From Hyaloperonospora brassicae (lineage: Eukaryota > Oomycota > Peronosporomycetes > Peronosporales > Peronosporaceae), in contig CANTFL010000225.1 of assembly GCA_947650285.1 (NCBI GenBank), forward strand, positions 1 through 64,000: DNA of 64,000 bases. Direction: 5' to 3'. The notes beneath the pieces are model-generated. The model was not told where the DNA came from and did not search any database. It worked only from the letters and a program-made list of their open reading frames with translations. Made by a program: the position numbers and the translations under genes. Shown here one piece after another: positions 45,231 through 53,910 of the stretch (its first letter is position 1; each line of letters starts with the position of its first letter).

Positions 45231-45243
45231 TGGTAGCACTTTG
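45231..45243 (+). promoter_or_regulatory. Primer-binding site of element 2
   Basis: TGGTAGCACTTTG starts two bases after the left LTR. It is complementary to a tRNA 3' end of the form ...GTGCTACCA. An initiator Met tRNA is plausible by analogy with yeast-type iMet ends; the primer is not proven. Confidence 0.7.
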
Positions 45244-45272
45244 TAGTCCTTCAAAGGACCACAACATCCAAT

Positions 45273-46244
45273 ATGAGCATGTTGGATGATGAAGAGACCT
45301 TTCACGCCACGCGTGAAGGGTTTACCCATTTGAGTGACATCGAATGGGGTGCGGTAGAACGAATGAGCTCTACCGTAGACGAGTTCGCCATTAGCGCCAT
45401 GTTAAGGTCTCTAGATAGAGACCAACAACATGCCGCTATAGCCAAGTTCATCCAAAGTGAATTTGTCGCCGAAAGGGAGAAAGTAGCATTGCTTCACCAG
45501 CAAGGCTCTCAACAGGCCAAGCACTTGAGAGAACTTGGAGCTCAACAGACAGAGCTGTTGAGACAGCAGCAATTCCATGCTGCTGTGGGCGGGACGGCAC
45601 ATGCGCATCGTCCCGAGGTCATGAAGGTTGACATCTCCAAGTACAGTGAAGTCCCGGAGGACTCCCTGTTACTATGGTTTGTCGAACTCGACAGAGCCTT
45701 AAGGGCTCGTCGCGTCGAAGATGAGCAAATGAAACTCACATTTGCTCAGACCCACTTGGCAGGGCGTGCCAAAACTTGGTCTCTGGGGCTCGAGAGTAGC
45801 GACCCAAATGTGTTTAGGTCGCTAGATGACTTCAAGTCCCGGCTCAGACAAACGTTTGAGCCGCCACGAGATGAGTTCAGGGCTCCTTCTGAGCTCCTGA
45901 AACTCAAGCAGGGTAAGCGTGATGTGCACGCTTACGCACAACATATACGACTCCTAGCGAGTAGTATAACGGCTAACCCAGTTCATGAACACACGTTGAT
46001 TACGGTGTTCATGCAAGGGCTCTCAGAAGGGCCCGTCAGGAGCCACCTGTTGCGCCTTGAGCTGAATACGCTTGAAGAAGCGATATCAGCCGCGGAACAG
46101 GAAGACTTTAGCATGAGACAGGCTCATGCTAGCTCAAACTCTTACCGTCCACCGAGACGACAAGAGATCGGAGGTCCAGAACCAATGAACCTCTGCTATG
46201 TTGAGAGCGATAGATCTCGCTCTTCGAACAACAAGCGATTGTAG
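45273..46244 (+). CDS. gag: Gag of element 2
   Basis: A 323-codon frame from ATG 45273 to a TAG at 46242-46244. Residues 25-110 are helical (RSLDRDQQHAAIAKFIQSEF, QQGSQQAKHLRELGAQQTEL). Residues about 125-270 are the Ty3-type capsid domain (EDSLLLWFVELDRALRARRV, LAGRAKTWSLGLE, FKSRLRQTFEPP, KLKQGKRDVHAYAQHIRLL). The C-terminus has GPEPMNLCYVES before the knuckle. The stop is probably CAG to TAG. Beyond it, at 46248-46289, the knuckle reads CNRRQKLGHYAYEC with the second Cys changed to Arg; the relic at 14.3 kb keeps CHHCHKLGHYAYEC. Confidence 0.88.
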   Translation: MSMLDDEETFHATREGFTHLSDIEWGAVERMSSTVDEFAISAMLRSLDRDQQHAAIAKFIQSEFVAEREKVALLHQQGSQQAKHLRELGAQQTELLRQQQFHAAVGGTAHAHRPEVMKVDISKYSEVPEDSLLLWFVELDRALRARRVEDEQMKLTFAQTHLAGRAKTWSLGLESSDPNVFRSLDDFKSRLRQTFEPPRDEFRAPSELLKLKQGKRDVHAYAQHIRLLASSITANPVHEHTLITVFMQGLSEGPVRSHLLRLELNTLEEAISAAEQEDFSMRQAHASSNSYRPPRRQEIGGPEPMNLCYVESDRSRSSNNKRL

Positions 46245-46499
46245 AGGTGCAATCGCCGTCAGAAGTTAGGGCACTACGCATACGAGTGTAGTGCTCCGCG
46301 CCCAGTACCAAACAGTACTGAGCGAAATGGACAACCATTTGCCAGAAAGGCCAATGGGCGTGGATCCAGCGCTGTTGCGAAGCCGCAACAGCGAGACGGA
46401 CCATCAAAAAATGGTCGGGGTTTGTAGGGGCGGAGCGCCCTAATGATCCAGCAACCTCAAGAGAATTCGCAAATCTCTCTCGAAAAAAGTTGGTCCAGA

Positions 46500-47526
46500 T
46501 ACACAATCATTGTGTGTCTCTGCACCTGGTGATGACGTTTCGCTCATCATCTTGAAGTTGAAAGCGAAAAATGATTTGTCGCTTCGTGCCCTAGTAGACT
46601 GTGGGACGTCGAACAACTTTGTTCGACGCCAGTCACTAGAGGGTCGTAGGCTCAAGTTCGATGAGCGCGACTTTCTTATCACGAGGATGACGGTGCGCCT
46701 TGCAACAGGCGCATCAATTTCCGGTAAGAAACGTGTAGTATGAATCCACTACACGTTGGAGGGCGAACAGTACGATGATGACTTCCTCGTACTGGATCTG
46801 GATGACAAATTTGATAATATCCTGGGATTAACATGGCTCAGAAAGTACGATCCAAGGGTGAGCTGGCAGCATCGATCCGTGAGGATGCCTGCCACTTGTT
46901 CATCAGATTGCCATCTGATGAACATCTTGGAGCGTCCACAAGCGTGTGGATGTTCTGCGGGTGAGTGAGATGGCCTCACTTGCGGTTCGGCCGTTAGCAC
47001 GACTGCACAAGATCACAGTGTAGTTGATTACTACACTGTGGAGCAAGCTCCCGGTGGCTGTACAGAAGCACAGGCTGCGCCGAAGGTCCACCACTCGAAT
47101 ACGTCTAGTGGACCGGGACATGGATGCATGCCTAGCGGGCAGCATATTAGACAGAAGAAATCTGTTTCCCCCAAAGGTCAACATGGAAATCCTAGGTCGA
47201 CTGGAGGGTCGACCGTAGAGGATCGGTCCCTGACTGTGGTTGCACAGCCAAAGTCAGAAGACGTCGAGGAAATAAGTCCCCACGTACTTGAGGAAGGAAT
47301 TCCTCAAGAGTCACTTGCTGAAGGATTAGGCCTTCAGCAATATGTGAAAAGAAGTTCCCAGGAAGTAACCGAGACGTTGAACGTCTTGGTCAATGACGGA
47401 TCAAGTATGGGCGCTTATACGCTTGATCTGATTGTGCCTCCGAAGTTAACTTCGGAGATAATTCAACTGCCAACGCTACAACCGAAACGGTTGTTGCGTG
47501 ATCTGCGTAGTGGCAAAGTCAAGTAG
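46500..47526 (+). pseudogene. Protease and linker of element 2
   Basis: Frame 46510-46743 contains LRALVDCGTSNNFVRRQSLE. The aspartate at 46597-46599 sits in Asp-Cys-Gly instead of the common Asp-Ser/Thr-Gly, a variant that element 1 does not share. After a TGA at 46741-46743 the next frame has DDFLVLDLDDKFDNILGLTW. The linker continues to 47526 (MEQAPGGCTEAQAAPKVHHS and onwards). The relic on the minus strand has collinear sequence for this whole part. Confidence 0.78.
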
Positions 47527-47556
47527 ATCTGCATACTCGTCACAGAGGATGAGTAT

Positions 47557-48495
47557 GTGGCCGATATTCGGTCGGCCACAGTATTTGCTGAGAACGAACG
47601 GGTTCTCAGCAGCTCATCGATGGACGAAAGTGTCCTCGATGAGAAGACTCGGATTAAGCGATACACGTCTCAATCCTGGGAGTCACTTCAGGCAAATCCT
47701 TTGTACAAGGATTTGATCGAATTTAGGGATGTGTTCCCTGAATCCGTACCGTGCGAGTTGCCTAAAGACAAAGGCACTCGACACGAGATAGAGCTCAGAC
47801 CGGGCTCGAAGTACTGTGTCATGAAGCAGTGGCCACTGCCTCGTGAACAAGTACTAGCGATCGACAAGTTCTTTGCCGATCGCTTAGCAGCGGGCCATGT
47901 GAGGAAATCAACATCCCCTCACAGCTCTCCGACCTTCTGTGTGCGAAAGGCCACAGGAGTGTGGAGGATAGTGCACGCATTCAACAAATTGAACGCTGCA
48001 ACGGTACCGGCTCAGACGCCGATACCGAGGAAGGACGTAATCATAGATGGTATGTCAAAGAGAACCATCTTTTCGTCCATGGATCTGATGGATGGATTCT
48101 ATCAGATCCTCATGCGTGAACGGTACATCCCGTTCACAGCAGTGAGTACCCCCAGCGGGATGCTGTGGGAGTGGCTAGTTATGCCTCAGGGGCTGAGCAA
48201 TGCCCCTGCAACATTCAGCAGATGTGTCACAAATCTGTTGAGACCGGTGCGAGACTTCGCACCGAGTTACTTCGACGATGTGTTCGTCCATAGCCGGGAT
48301 ATGGACGAAAAGACGGACGTTGAAGTTCACAGAACTCACGTTCGTCAGGTTCTTCAAATTATGCGCAAACATAAGTTGTACGCCAACCTTAAGAAGTGTA
48401 TATTCGTGGCTAACGAAATACCACTTCTTGGGTGCATCGTGGGTAAACACGGCGTACGCCCTGATCCCGCAAAGATCACGGCGATCACCGACTGA
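47557..48495 (+). CDS. pol: Reverse transcriptase of element 2
   Basis: A 312-codon frame with all RT blocks: RHEIELRPGSKYCVMKQWPL, KSTSPHSSPTFCVRKATGVW, IFSSMDLMDGFYQI, VMPQGLSNAPATFSRC, then YFDDVFVHSRDM with YFDD at 48268-48279, and LYANLKKCIFVANEIPLLGC. The frame ends at a TGA (48493-48495) exactly where relatives have Trp (DWPVP), implying TGG to TGA. A second stop, TAG at about 48628, also replaces Trp. RT itself looks catalytically intact. It is part of a once-continuous Pol rather than a free-standing gene. Confidence 0.92.
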   Translation: MADIRSATVFAENERVLSSSSMDESVLDEKTRIKRYTSQSWESLQANPLYKDLIEFRDVFPESVPCELPKDKGTRHEIELRPGSKYCVMKQWPLPREQVLAIDKFFADRLAAGHVRKSTSPHSSPTFCVRKATGVWRIVHAFNKLNAATVPAQTPIPRKDVIIDGMSKRTIFSSMDLMDGFYQILMRERYIPFTAVSTPSGMLWEWLVMPQGLSNAPATFSRCVTNLLRPVRDFAPSYFDDVFVHSRDMDEKTDVEVHRTHVRQVLQIMRKHKLYANLKKCIFVANEIPLLGCIVGKHGVRPDPAKITAITD

Positions 48496-49262
48496 ACCGT
48501 GCCGTTCGATGTCAAGGGACTAAGGAAGTTCCTTGGTCTTGCGACGTACTTGCACAAGTACTCGCGCAACTACGCCGAGATGACTGTTCATCTTTCTTGC
48601 TTGCTCAAGAAAAATGTCAAGTGGCCTTAGAACGCTGAGTGCCAGCGTTCCTTTGAAGGTATCAAGCGGAGCTTGATGCAATCGCCGATCTTGGCGATTG
48701 CAGATCAGGACAGACCATTTCATGTGGTCTGTGACGCCAGCGATTTTGCAATCGGCTGTGCGTTAATGCAGTTCGATGCAGATGGCGCGGAGCGCGTCAT
48801 CTGTTATCAGTCGCGTCAGCTGCAAGCAGCTGAGCGTAATTACCCAGTGCATAACAAGGAACTCCTTGCCATGGAATACGCACTGGCTAAGTTTCGCGTC
48901 TATCTCTTGGGAGATAGACCGTTTGTTGTCTACACGGACCATGCGTCATTACGCACGGCCGTAAACAGCCCACACCTCTCGCAGAAAATGGCGAGGTGGC
49001 TGTCTTTCTACGCGGAGTACAACTTCTCCGTGGAGTATAACACTAGAACGACTCAATGTCGTCGCTGATGCGCTATCGCGACGGCCCGATTTCGAGCTGG
49101 ACGCACAAATCAATAGTGAGGATAAGCCCACTATTGCGACACTGTCAGTCAGTGTCCCGTCGTCAAGTTTACTTGACGACGTACGAAAGGCATACGCGGA
49201 AGATCAGGATCTTCTGCGATTGATGGATCATCTGGTGAATCCATCCAGTAAATCCATGAGGG
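48496..49262 (+). pseudogene. RNase H and tether of element 2
   Basis: VVCDASDFAIGCALMQFDAD (about 48730-48790), ERNYPVHNKELLAMEYALAK, VYTDHASLRTAVNSPHLSQK and YAEYNFSVEY are readable in one frame (48673-49068). A frameshift near 49050 moves ADALSRRPDFEL into another frame. Catalytic acidic residues are present. The tether to integrase follows (VRKAYAEDQDLLRLMDHL). Confidence 0.85.
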
Positions 49263-50660
49263 ATTTACCAGCTTTGTACTGATCCTCATTGGATCGGTAT
49301 AGTACACGCAACGGATTGCTGTACTATACAGCTGTTGCCGGCGACACGCCTCGTGTCGTCGTACCTGCTCATCATGATTTGCGCTTACGCATCATGTATG
49401 AGTGTCACGATGCCCCAACAGGTGGCCATCGTGGTATAGAAAAGACTTACCTCACGGTAAGTCGTGACTTTTACTGGCCACGCCAGTATCAGCTTGTCCG
49501 CAAGTACATACGTGCTTGCGAGGTTTGTCAACGGGTGAAGCCTAGTCCTTCATCCCGTGCGCCATTGCAGCCTCTGCCTGTTCCGACAGAGTGCTGCCAG
49601 TCCGTGCCAATGGACTTCGTCTTCGGTTTTAGAGAAAACGCTCACAAGAATACTGGTATTCTTGTCTTTATTGACAGGTTCAGCAAGATGGTGCATCTTG
49701 CTGCTGTCCCTGAGTCGATCAAGGCTCAAGGTTGTGCTCGTGTCTTTCTAGACACGGTCTTTAGACTCCACGGGTTACCCCGTGAACTCGTATCCGACTG
49801 TGACCCTCGGTTCACGGCGGCATTCTGGCAAACCGTGTTCCGCACATTGGGAACACAATTAAAGATGTCTACTTCTGACCATCTCGAAACAGATGATCAA
49901 ACGGACGTGCGAACGGTGTCCTCGAAGAGATCCTTCGAGGATATGTCCACTCGGTTTCGAGTTGGAGCGAATTCCTACCCATGATGGAATTTGCCATCAA
50001 TAATTCGGTGCATGCTTCCACACATCACAAACCGTTTTACGTGAATGGCCTACGCCATCCACGTGTGCCCACCCTTCTAGAGTGTGACTCTTGGATAAGG
50101 GGGGAGGGACTCGCTCGAGCAAAAACAGCTTTGGCTCTTGCTCATCACGTGTCGACGCTAACGTCGTCACGTATGATGCTGATATCGATCAAGTCGACAT
50201 CGATGATGACGACGATGCTGGTATATTCAGCATCGTCAACGATTATACCAGCGAGGAAGAAGACAACCTCGCTGAAGAAGAGAGCAATCTCTTAGCAGTG
50301 CGCACGAAGCGCACTGAAAGACAAAACCTAGAGTCAGCAGAGAACTTCCTGCTTACTCAAGAGGCGGTAGTCCATTTCGTTCAGGACTCCATCGCAAATG
50401 CGGTAGACCGTCAGAAACGGAACGCAGACAAGAATGGAAGAGCAAATGTTCTTTCATTTAAGTTAACGACCTAGTACTACTGTCTTCGGTAAATTACCTG
50501 GACATGAAGTCACTAGTGTCGGCAGTAGTAAGCTACTGCCGAAGTACATTGGGCCATTTCGAGTATTGCATCGCAAGGGCAATGCATACACACTCGAATT
50601 GCCACGTAAGATTCGCACGCATCCTACGTTTTACGTGGGGAGGCTCAGGCCGTACTGTCA
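49263..50660 (+). pseudogene. Integrase of element 2
   Basis: The frame 49289-49984 has the zinc domain (HDAPTGGHRGIEKTYLTV...CEVCQRVKPS), core Asp in VPMDFVFGF, and second Asp in VSDCDPRFTAAFW. At about 49908 one base is missing relative to the relatives' QTERVN motif, so the catalytic Glu is lost and the frame shifts. The correct frame resumes at MMEFAINNSVHASTHHKPFY (49981). An unusual Asp-rich insert (DADIDQVDIDDDDDAG, near 50180-50225) lies between the core and the C-terminal domain. The latter (IGPFRVLHRKGNAYTLELPR, GRLRPY) is at about 50540-50660. Confidence 0.86.
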
Positions 50661-52206
50661 GTACGAGCCTTCTTCTTCCGATGAAGATAGCCCCCACGTT
50701 CAAGAACATCCATCAAGTTCTTGCGTTCGCGCTTCAGACGATCCGTCTGGTCGCGCAGATATGATACCTCGGAACTTAACCGAGATATCTCCCCGCGAGC
50801 TGTCGCCAGCACGCCGAATATGGAGTGGACATCCCGTTCGACCTGAAGCTGCGCTGTGGCGTAATCGGCGCGATCCCTCGACCGATCAGCCTCGTGATCC
50901 TTGCGTTTCTTCCGCACGGTATCAGTCAAAGCGTAGCGCCGGTCGCGCTCGTGCTTCAAGTCATCGCGCAATTCATCGATTGCGCGATCCATCTCGTAAG
51001 GGTCGAGATGGTGAACCGAATTATCTGGAGGATGTCTTTCCTCCTACACCTCATCCTTTGGTGGATGCTCACGGTGATCAACGCTTTCTAGTGGAGCGTA
51101 TCTTGAACAACCGTGACGATTCAGGATCAAGGACGAGCTACCTCGTCCAGTGGCGGGGGTATCCACCCTCTTGAAACAGCTGGGAGCCCCGCTCTCAGCT
51201 GTTGATGGACGTTGAAGGTCTTGTCCGCCAGTATAACGAGACTCATCCGATTGGTCCTCGGGTTCATCGTTAAACACGCGCTTTTAAGGCTTGTAGACGG
51301 ATTGCAAGTTTGCAATCGCGTCACGCATCTCAGCCGAGATGTGTGCCCTTCCCCAGGGCGAATTTAGGGAGTACACATCCCTATGTGCACGCTGCGAGTT
51401 GTCGATACAACTCGCACAAGGGTCTCCCCATGTGAGGCAAGGAATGTCTGCCTCACTCGACAAACAGTGCAACCGGTACCTGGCACCGGTTGGCGTTCGC
51501 TTTTCGAACCTGAGGCGTGTCGCCTCAGGTTTCTTGAGCCACCCTTCTCGTCCAAAATTCTTTAGGTTTTGGACGAACGCGTTCCACGCAGCCAAAAGCG
51601 AGGCTTTGTCACGTTATTGGTTGCTGTTGTACCATCGATGTCTAAGGAAGACATCGAGATAAAGTCTTCTTCAGCGCGAAAGTTGCTCGCGCTGGGACTC
51701 AAGCCGTGAAGCTCAGTCGCATCGAATAAGGGCATTCGATGGTGTTGGCTTGTCTCGTGAGACAAGCCATTGATGAGCCGTTCGGGCAAACGCCACGGCT
51801 TCAGCTCATCACGCTTCACGGTGGTACCTTTGTCGGTACCACGGTTGTCAGTATGACGATGGGTTGAACCATCGTCAGGTCGCTCGTGCGAAGGAGCACG
51901 AGCTAATTTCGGTGATGAGCAAACATACTCATCATCAGATTCGTCATCACTGCCGAACAGACTGTGTTGCAACTCACTAGTCCGTTCGTTCGGCAGTGGC
52001 CTTGGCAAACACTGAGGCGTCGTCGGTGAACGAGACGCCTCTGCAGCATTGCCCGAGTCAGACACGTCTGACTCGCCAGAGTAGATGACCTCAATGTCGG
52101 GGTCATCATGCGCACGCGGTGCTGTACCGCTTGCACCTGAAGCACCTCTTGCTGCAGACGAAGAACGAGCAGCAGACGACGAATCGTCTGCCGCAGAAGC
52201 TGGCAC
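50645..52206 (-). pseudogene. Antisense reading frame of element 2
   Basis: From 52206 leftwards a 214-codon minus-strand frame is open: Ser/Ala-rich start (ADDSSSAARSSSAARGASGA), an acidic middle (IEVIYSGESDVSDSG; LFGSDDESDDEYVC) and HRMPLFDATELHGLSPS. Near 51595-51562 a frame shift leads into WNAFVQNLKNFGREGWLKKP, LRFEKRTPTGARYRL and IPCLTWGDPCASC (51595-51284). The same frame continues, with stops at 51284 and 51044, to a strong heptad pattern at 50992-50645 (LRDDLKHERDRRYALTDTV; LSSEVSYLRDQTDRLKRER) antisense to the pol linker. Position and layout parallel element 1. I recognise no family. Confidence 0.55.
51050..51273 (+). pseudogene. C-terminal chromodomain of element 2
   Basis: After a basic Ser/Arg/Pro linker, the frame reads FLVERILNNRDDSGSRTSYL, VQWRGYPPS, a TGA, then NSWEPRSQLLMDVEGLVRQY and a final IGPRVHR. 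The VQWRGY...NSWEP signature is a chromodomain. It ends at 51273, leaving 1.1 kb before the 3' LTR. Confidence 0.85.
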
Positions 52207-52367
52207 AGGAACAGACTCTGTGTGCCTTGAGTCACCCGCATAGACATGTTAACTATGCGAGGACAGGTTGAGTTATGAACGGAACTGACCCAACAAGTGC
52301 TCCCTGTCCCAATGGCGCATAACGGGTGGCCGCCATAATTTTCGATAGTCACACAGTGACTATCAGT

Positions 52368-52378
52368 TAAGGGGGAGT
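52368..52378 (+). promoter_or_regulatory. Polypurine tract of element 2
   Basis: The purine run AAGGGGGAG lies just 5' of the right LTR start at 52381, the expected place for plus-strand priming. Confidence 0.75.
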
Positions 52379-52380
52379 GA

Positions 52381-52774
52381 TGTGACGGGGCAGCCCGTTA
52401 CATGGAAGTGTCACTTTAAAAGAAAGTGACAACAAAGAATATTAAGTGAATATTCTTTGAACAATATCACCAATAGTGGTGATATTGGTGAAGCGACCAA
52501 AGGGTCTGCTCATTGGTTGATATCTTGATGATATCAACCCACCCTTTGCCGCAGAACGCGCGCAATGAGTGGTGACGAGACGTCACTATACACTCAGTTA
52601 TATTAACATAATTAATTCAGGTTAAACAGAGAGACAGTAGCAAAAAGACTCAATTATATTAATACAACAGTTTTAATTTCTCCTTATCCTACGCTTCCTC
52701 ATTCGCCTCGTGTACGTCTGTCGGGGCACCCGAAACCCTTGCTTTAAGTTCACGCAAGGGTGTGCCCCGTTACA
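52381..52774 (+). repeat. Right LTR of element 2
   Basis: 394 bp, matching the left LTR with about 14 differences, mostly transitions. In three of the large stem-loops the differences fall only in the loops. One base of the terminal palindrome (TGTGAC for TGTAAC) differs. Confidence 0.94.
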
Positions 52775-52779
52775 GTGCT
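52775..52779. repeat. Target-site duplication GTGCT (right) of element 2
   Basis: Matches 44830-44834 and directly follows the right LTR. Confidence 0.9.
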
Positions 52780-53054
52780 AGCCAACGTTGGCGACTCGTA
52801 ACTACCGCGATTGCTCACTAAATAATCGACATTGGACTGGCACGACCAGACTTCCACGGCAAGCATGTTGGTCGGCGCTCTTTTTGCCGACGGCCCATGA
52901 GATCGCCTGCTGCGAGTCGCAGCCATACTGTTTGGTGGCAGAACAGGACGAAATCTGCGGAGCATGGTGCACATTATGGACAATAGTGAGCAAAAGGTGA
53001 CGGCCAACGTGCGACAACCGACAGGTGAGCTGACGTTTCTGCTGCGATTGATCA

Positions 53055-53055
<1 letters not shown>

Positions 53056-53085
<30 letters not shown>

Positions 53086-53086
53086 G
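53056..53086 (+). repeat. (GTT)10 microsatellite
   Basis: Ten uninterrupted GTT units. In other frames it reads poly-Leu, poly-Gln or poly-Asn, which creates several spurious open frames here. Confidence 0.95.
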
Positions 53087-53349
53087 CTTATGTAGACGAC
53101 TGTAGCTACAAGACGGTACAAACTGATGGAAAAGCTTCTTGCGCTCGCACAACCGTAGCGCCATCGCTGTCGGCGACAACATCGTTTACTTTGGAGGCAA
53201 TAGCTTTTCCAAAAGCTTTAACGAGGTGCACGTGTTGCAAAGAAAAGTAGAAGAGACTTCAAGTGATTTAGTGTGGACGTGCTTTCAGCCCCCTATGGTT
53301 GGTACGCCTTTACAAGAGTTCACAGGTCACTCAACGACGCTTTTAAATG

Positions 53350-53530
53350 ACGGCTGCCACGACACCAACTCCAACACCAAAAGTAACATTATCACCAACA
53401 CCATTAGCATCAACAACTTTGGACCACCATTACCACCACAAACAACAATTACAACTAGATCAACAACATTACAGCGAACTCAAACAACAGCTGCATTAAC
53501 AATACAGCCATCTAATATAATATCTAGTTT
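53350..53530 (+). repeat. Imperfect ACC/AAC trinucleotide-rich stretch
   Basis: Dominated by AACACC, ATCACC and ACAACA variants, producing the Asn/Thr/Pro-rich end of the Kelch fragment frame. Probably a decayed trinucleotide repeat rather than a conserved protein tail. Confidence 0.6.
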
Positions 53531-53540
53531 AAATGCCTGA

Positions 53541-53910
53541 TATCGGCACTTAAAGACAAGATCATCGACAACTTATTCGTCGGCATCGATTATCGCGCAA
53601 AGACTGACACCTCCACTGTTCGTCCTTCTAGGTTCCTCCTCGACTATACACTATCAGCTCATAAGCAACGGGCTACCGGCCATTATTTTCGATTAAGTTC
53701 GATGAGGTATAACGCAGACGATGCAGTCATGCCAGTAAACAGAAAGCCTCGAGACATGTAGGTATCCGCAAACACCAGCGGCACTGCTTCGAGCATCTAC
53801 ATGGCAACTTTGGCGGCAAAACAAATCGTAGTCGCAGACTGGTGTCAGCCACCTCGTAGATGCGACAGAGTTTTTCAGTGAGCTCGAACTTATAGAGGAC
53901 AGGGGTCAAG
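53541..53910. other. Unassigned DNA before duplication copy B
   Basis: I see no gene, repeat or RNA in this stretch. A minus-strand frame (53727-53972) has no recognisable motif and runs across the duplication boundary. Confidence 0.4.

Larger units (their letters stand above)
44835..52774 (+). mobile_element. Ty3/Gypsy LTR retrotransposon 2 (chromodomain type), hairpin-rich
   Basis: A 7.94-kb element with 394-bp LTRs about 96 percent identical to each other, a GTGCT duplication, a primer-binding site and a polypurine tract. gag (323 codons before the first stop), protease, RT with intact YFDD, RNase H, integrase and chromodomain follow in the usual Ty3 order. Damage is light: stops at 46242-46244 and 46741-46743, RT/RNase H stops near 48493 and 48628, frameshifts near 49050 and 49908, and a stop in the chromodomain. 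Short perfect inverted repeats occur throughout, in LTRs and coding parts alike. An antisense frame occupies the region between pol and the 3' LTR. Confidence 0.96.
52900..53540 (+). pseudogene. Kelch-repeat protein fragment
   Basis: The 133-codon frame 53139-53540 reads SAIAVGDNIVYFGGNSFSKS, then FNEVHVLQRK, LVWTCFQPP and FTGHSTTLL. These are the hallmark elements of Kelch beta-propeller blades: a hydrophobic run, Gly-Gly, then an aromatic/Trp spacing, then a GHS start of the next blade. Upstream near 52930 a second blade-like AILFGGRTGRN is visible in another frame. After residue 90 the frame runs into Asn/Thr/Pro simple sequence. Only a fragment of a propeller is present, and a GTT microsatellite sits inside it. 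Partner domains are unknown. Confidence 0.6.

Noticed and set aside
44835..52774. An env-like gene in element 2 (sense strand, after the chromodomain)
   Set aside because: No sense frame with signal peptide or membrane segments between 51273 and 52381; the open frame there is antisense.
52750..53182. Poly-Asn and poly-Gln minus-strand frames
   Set aside because: Created by the (GTT)10 microsatellite at 53056-53086; no flanking conservation.
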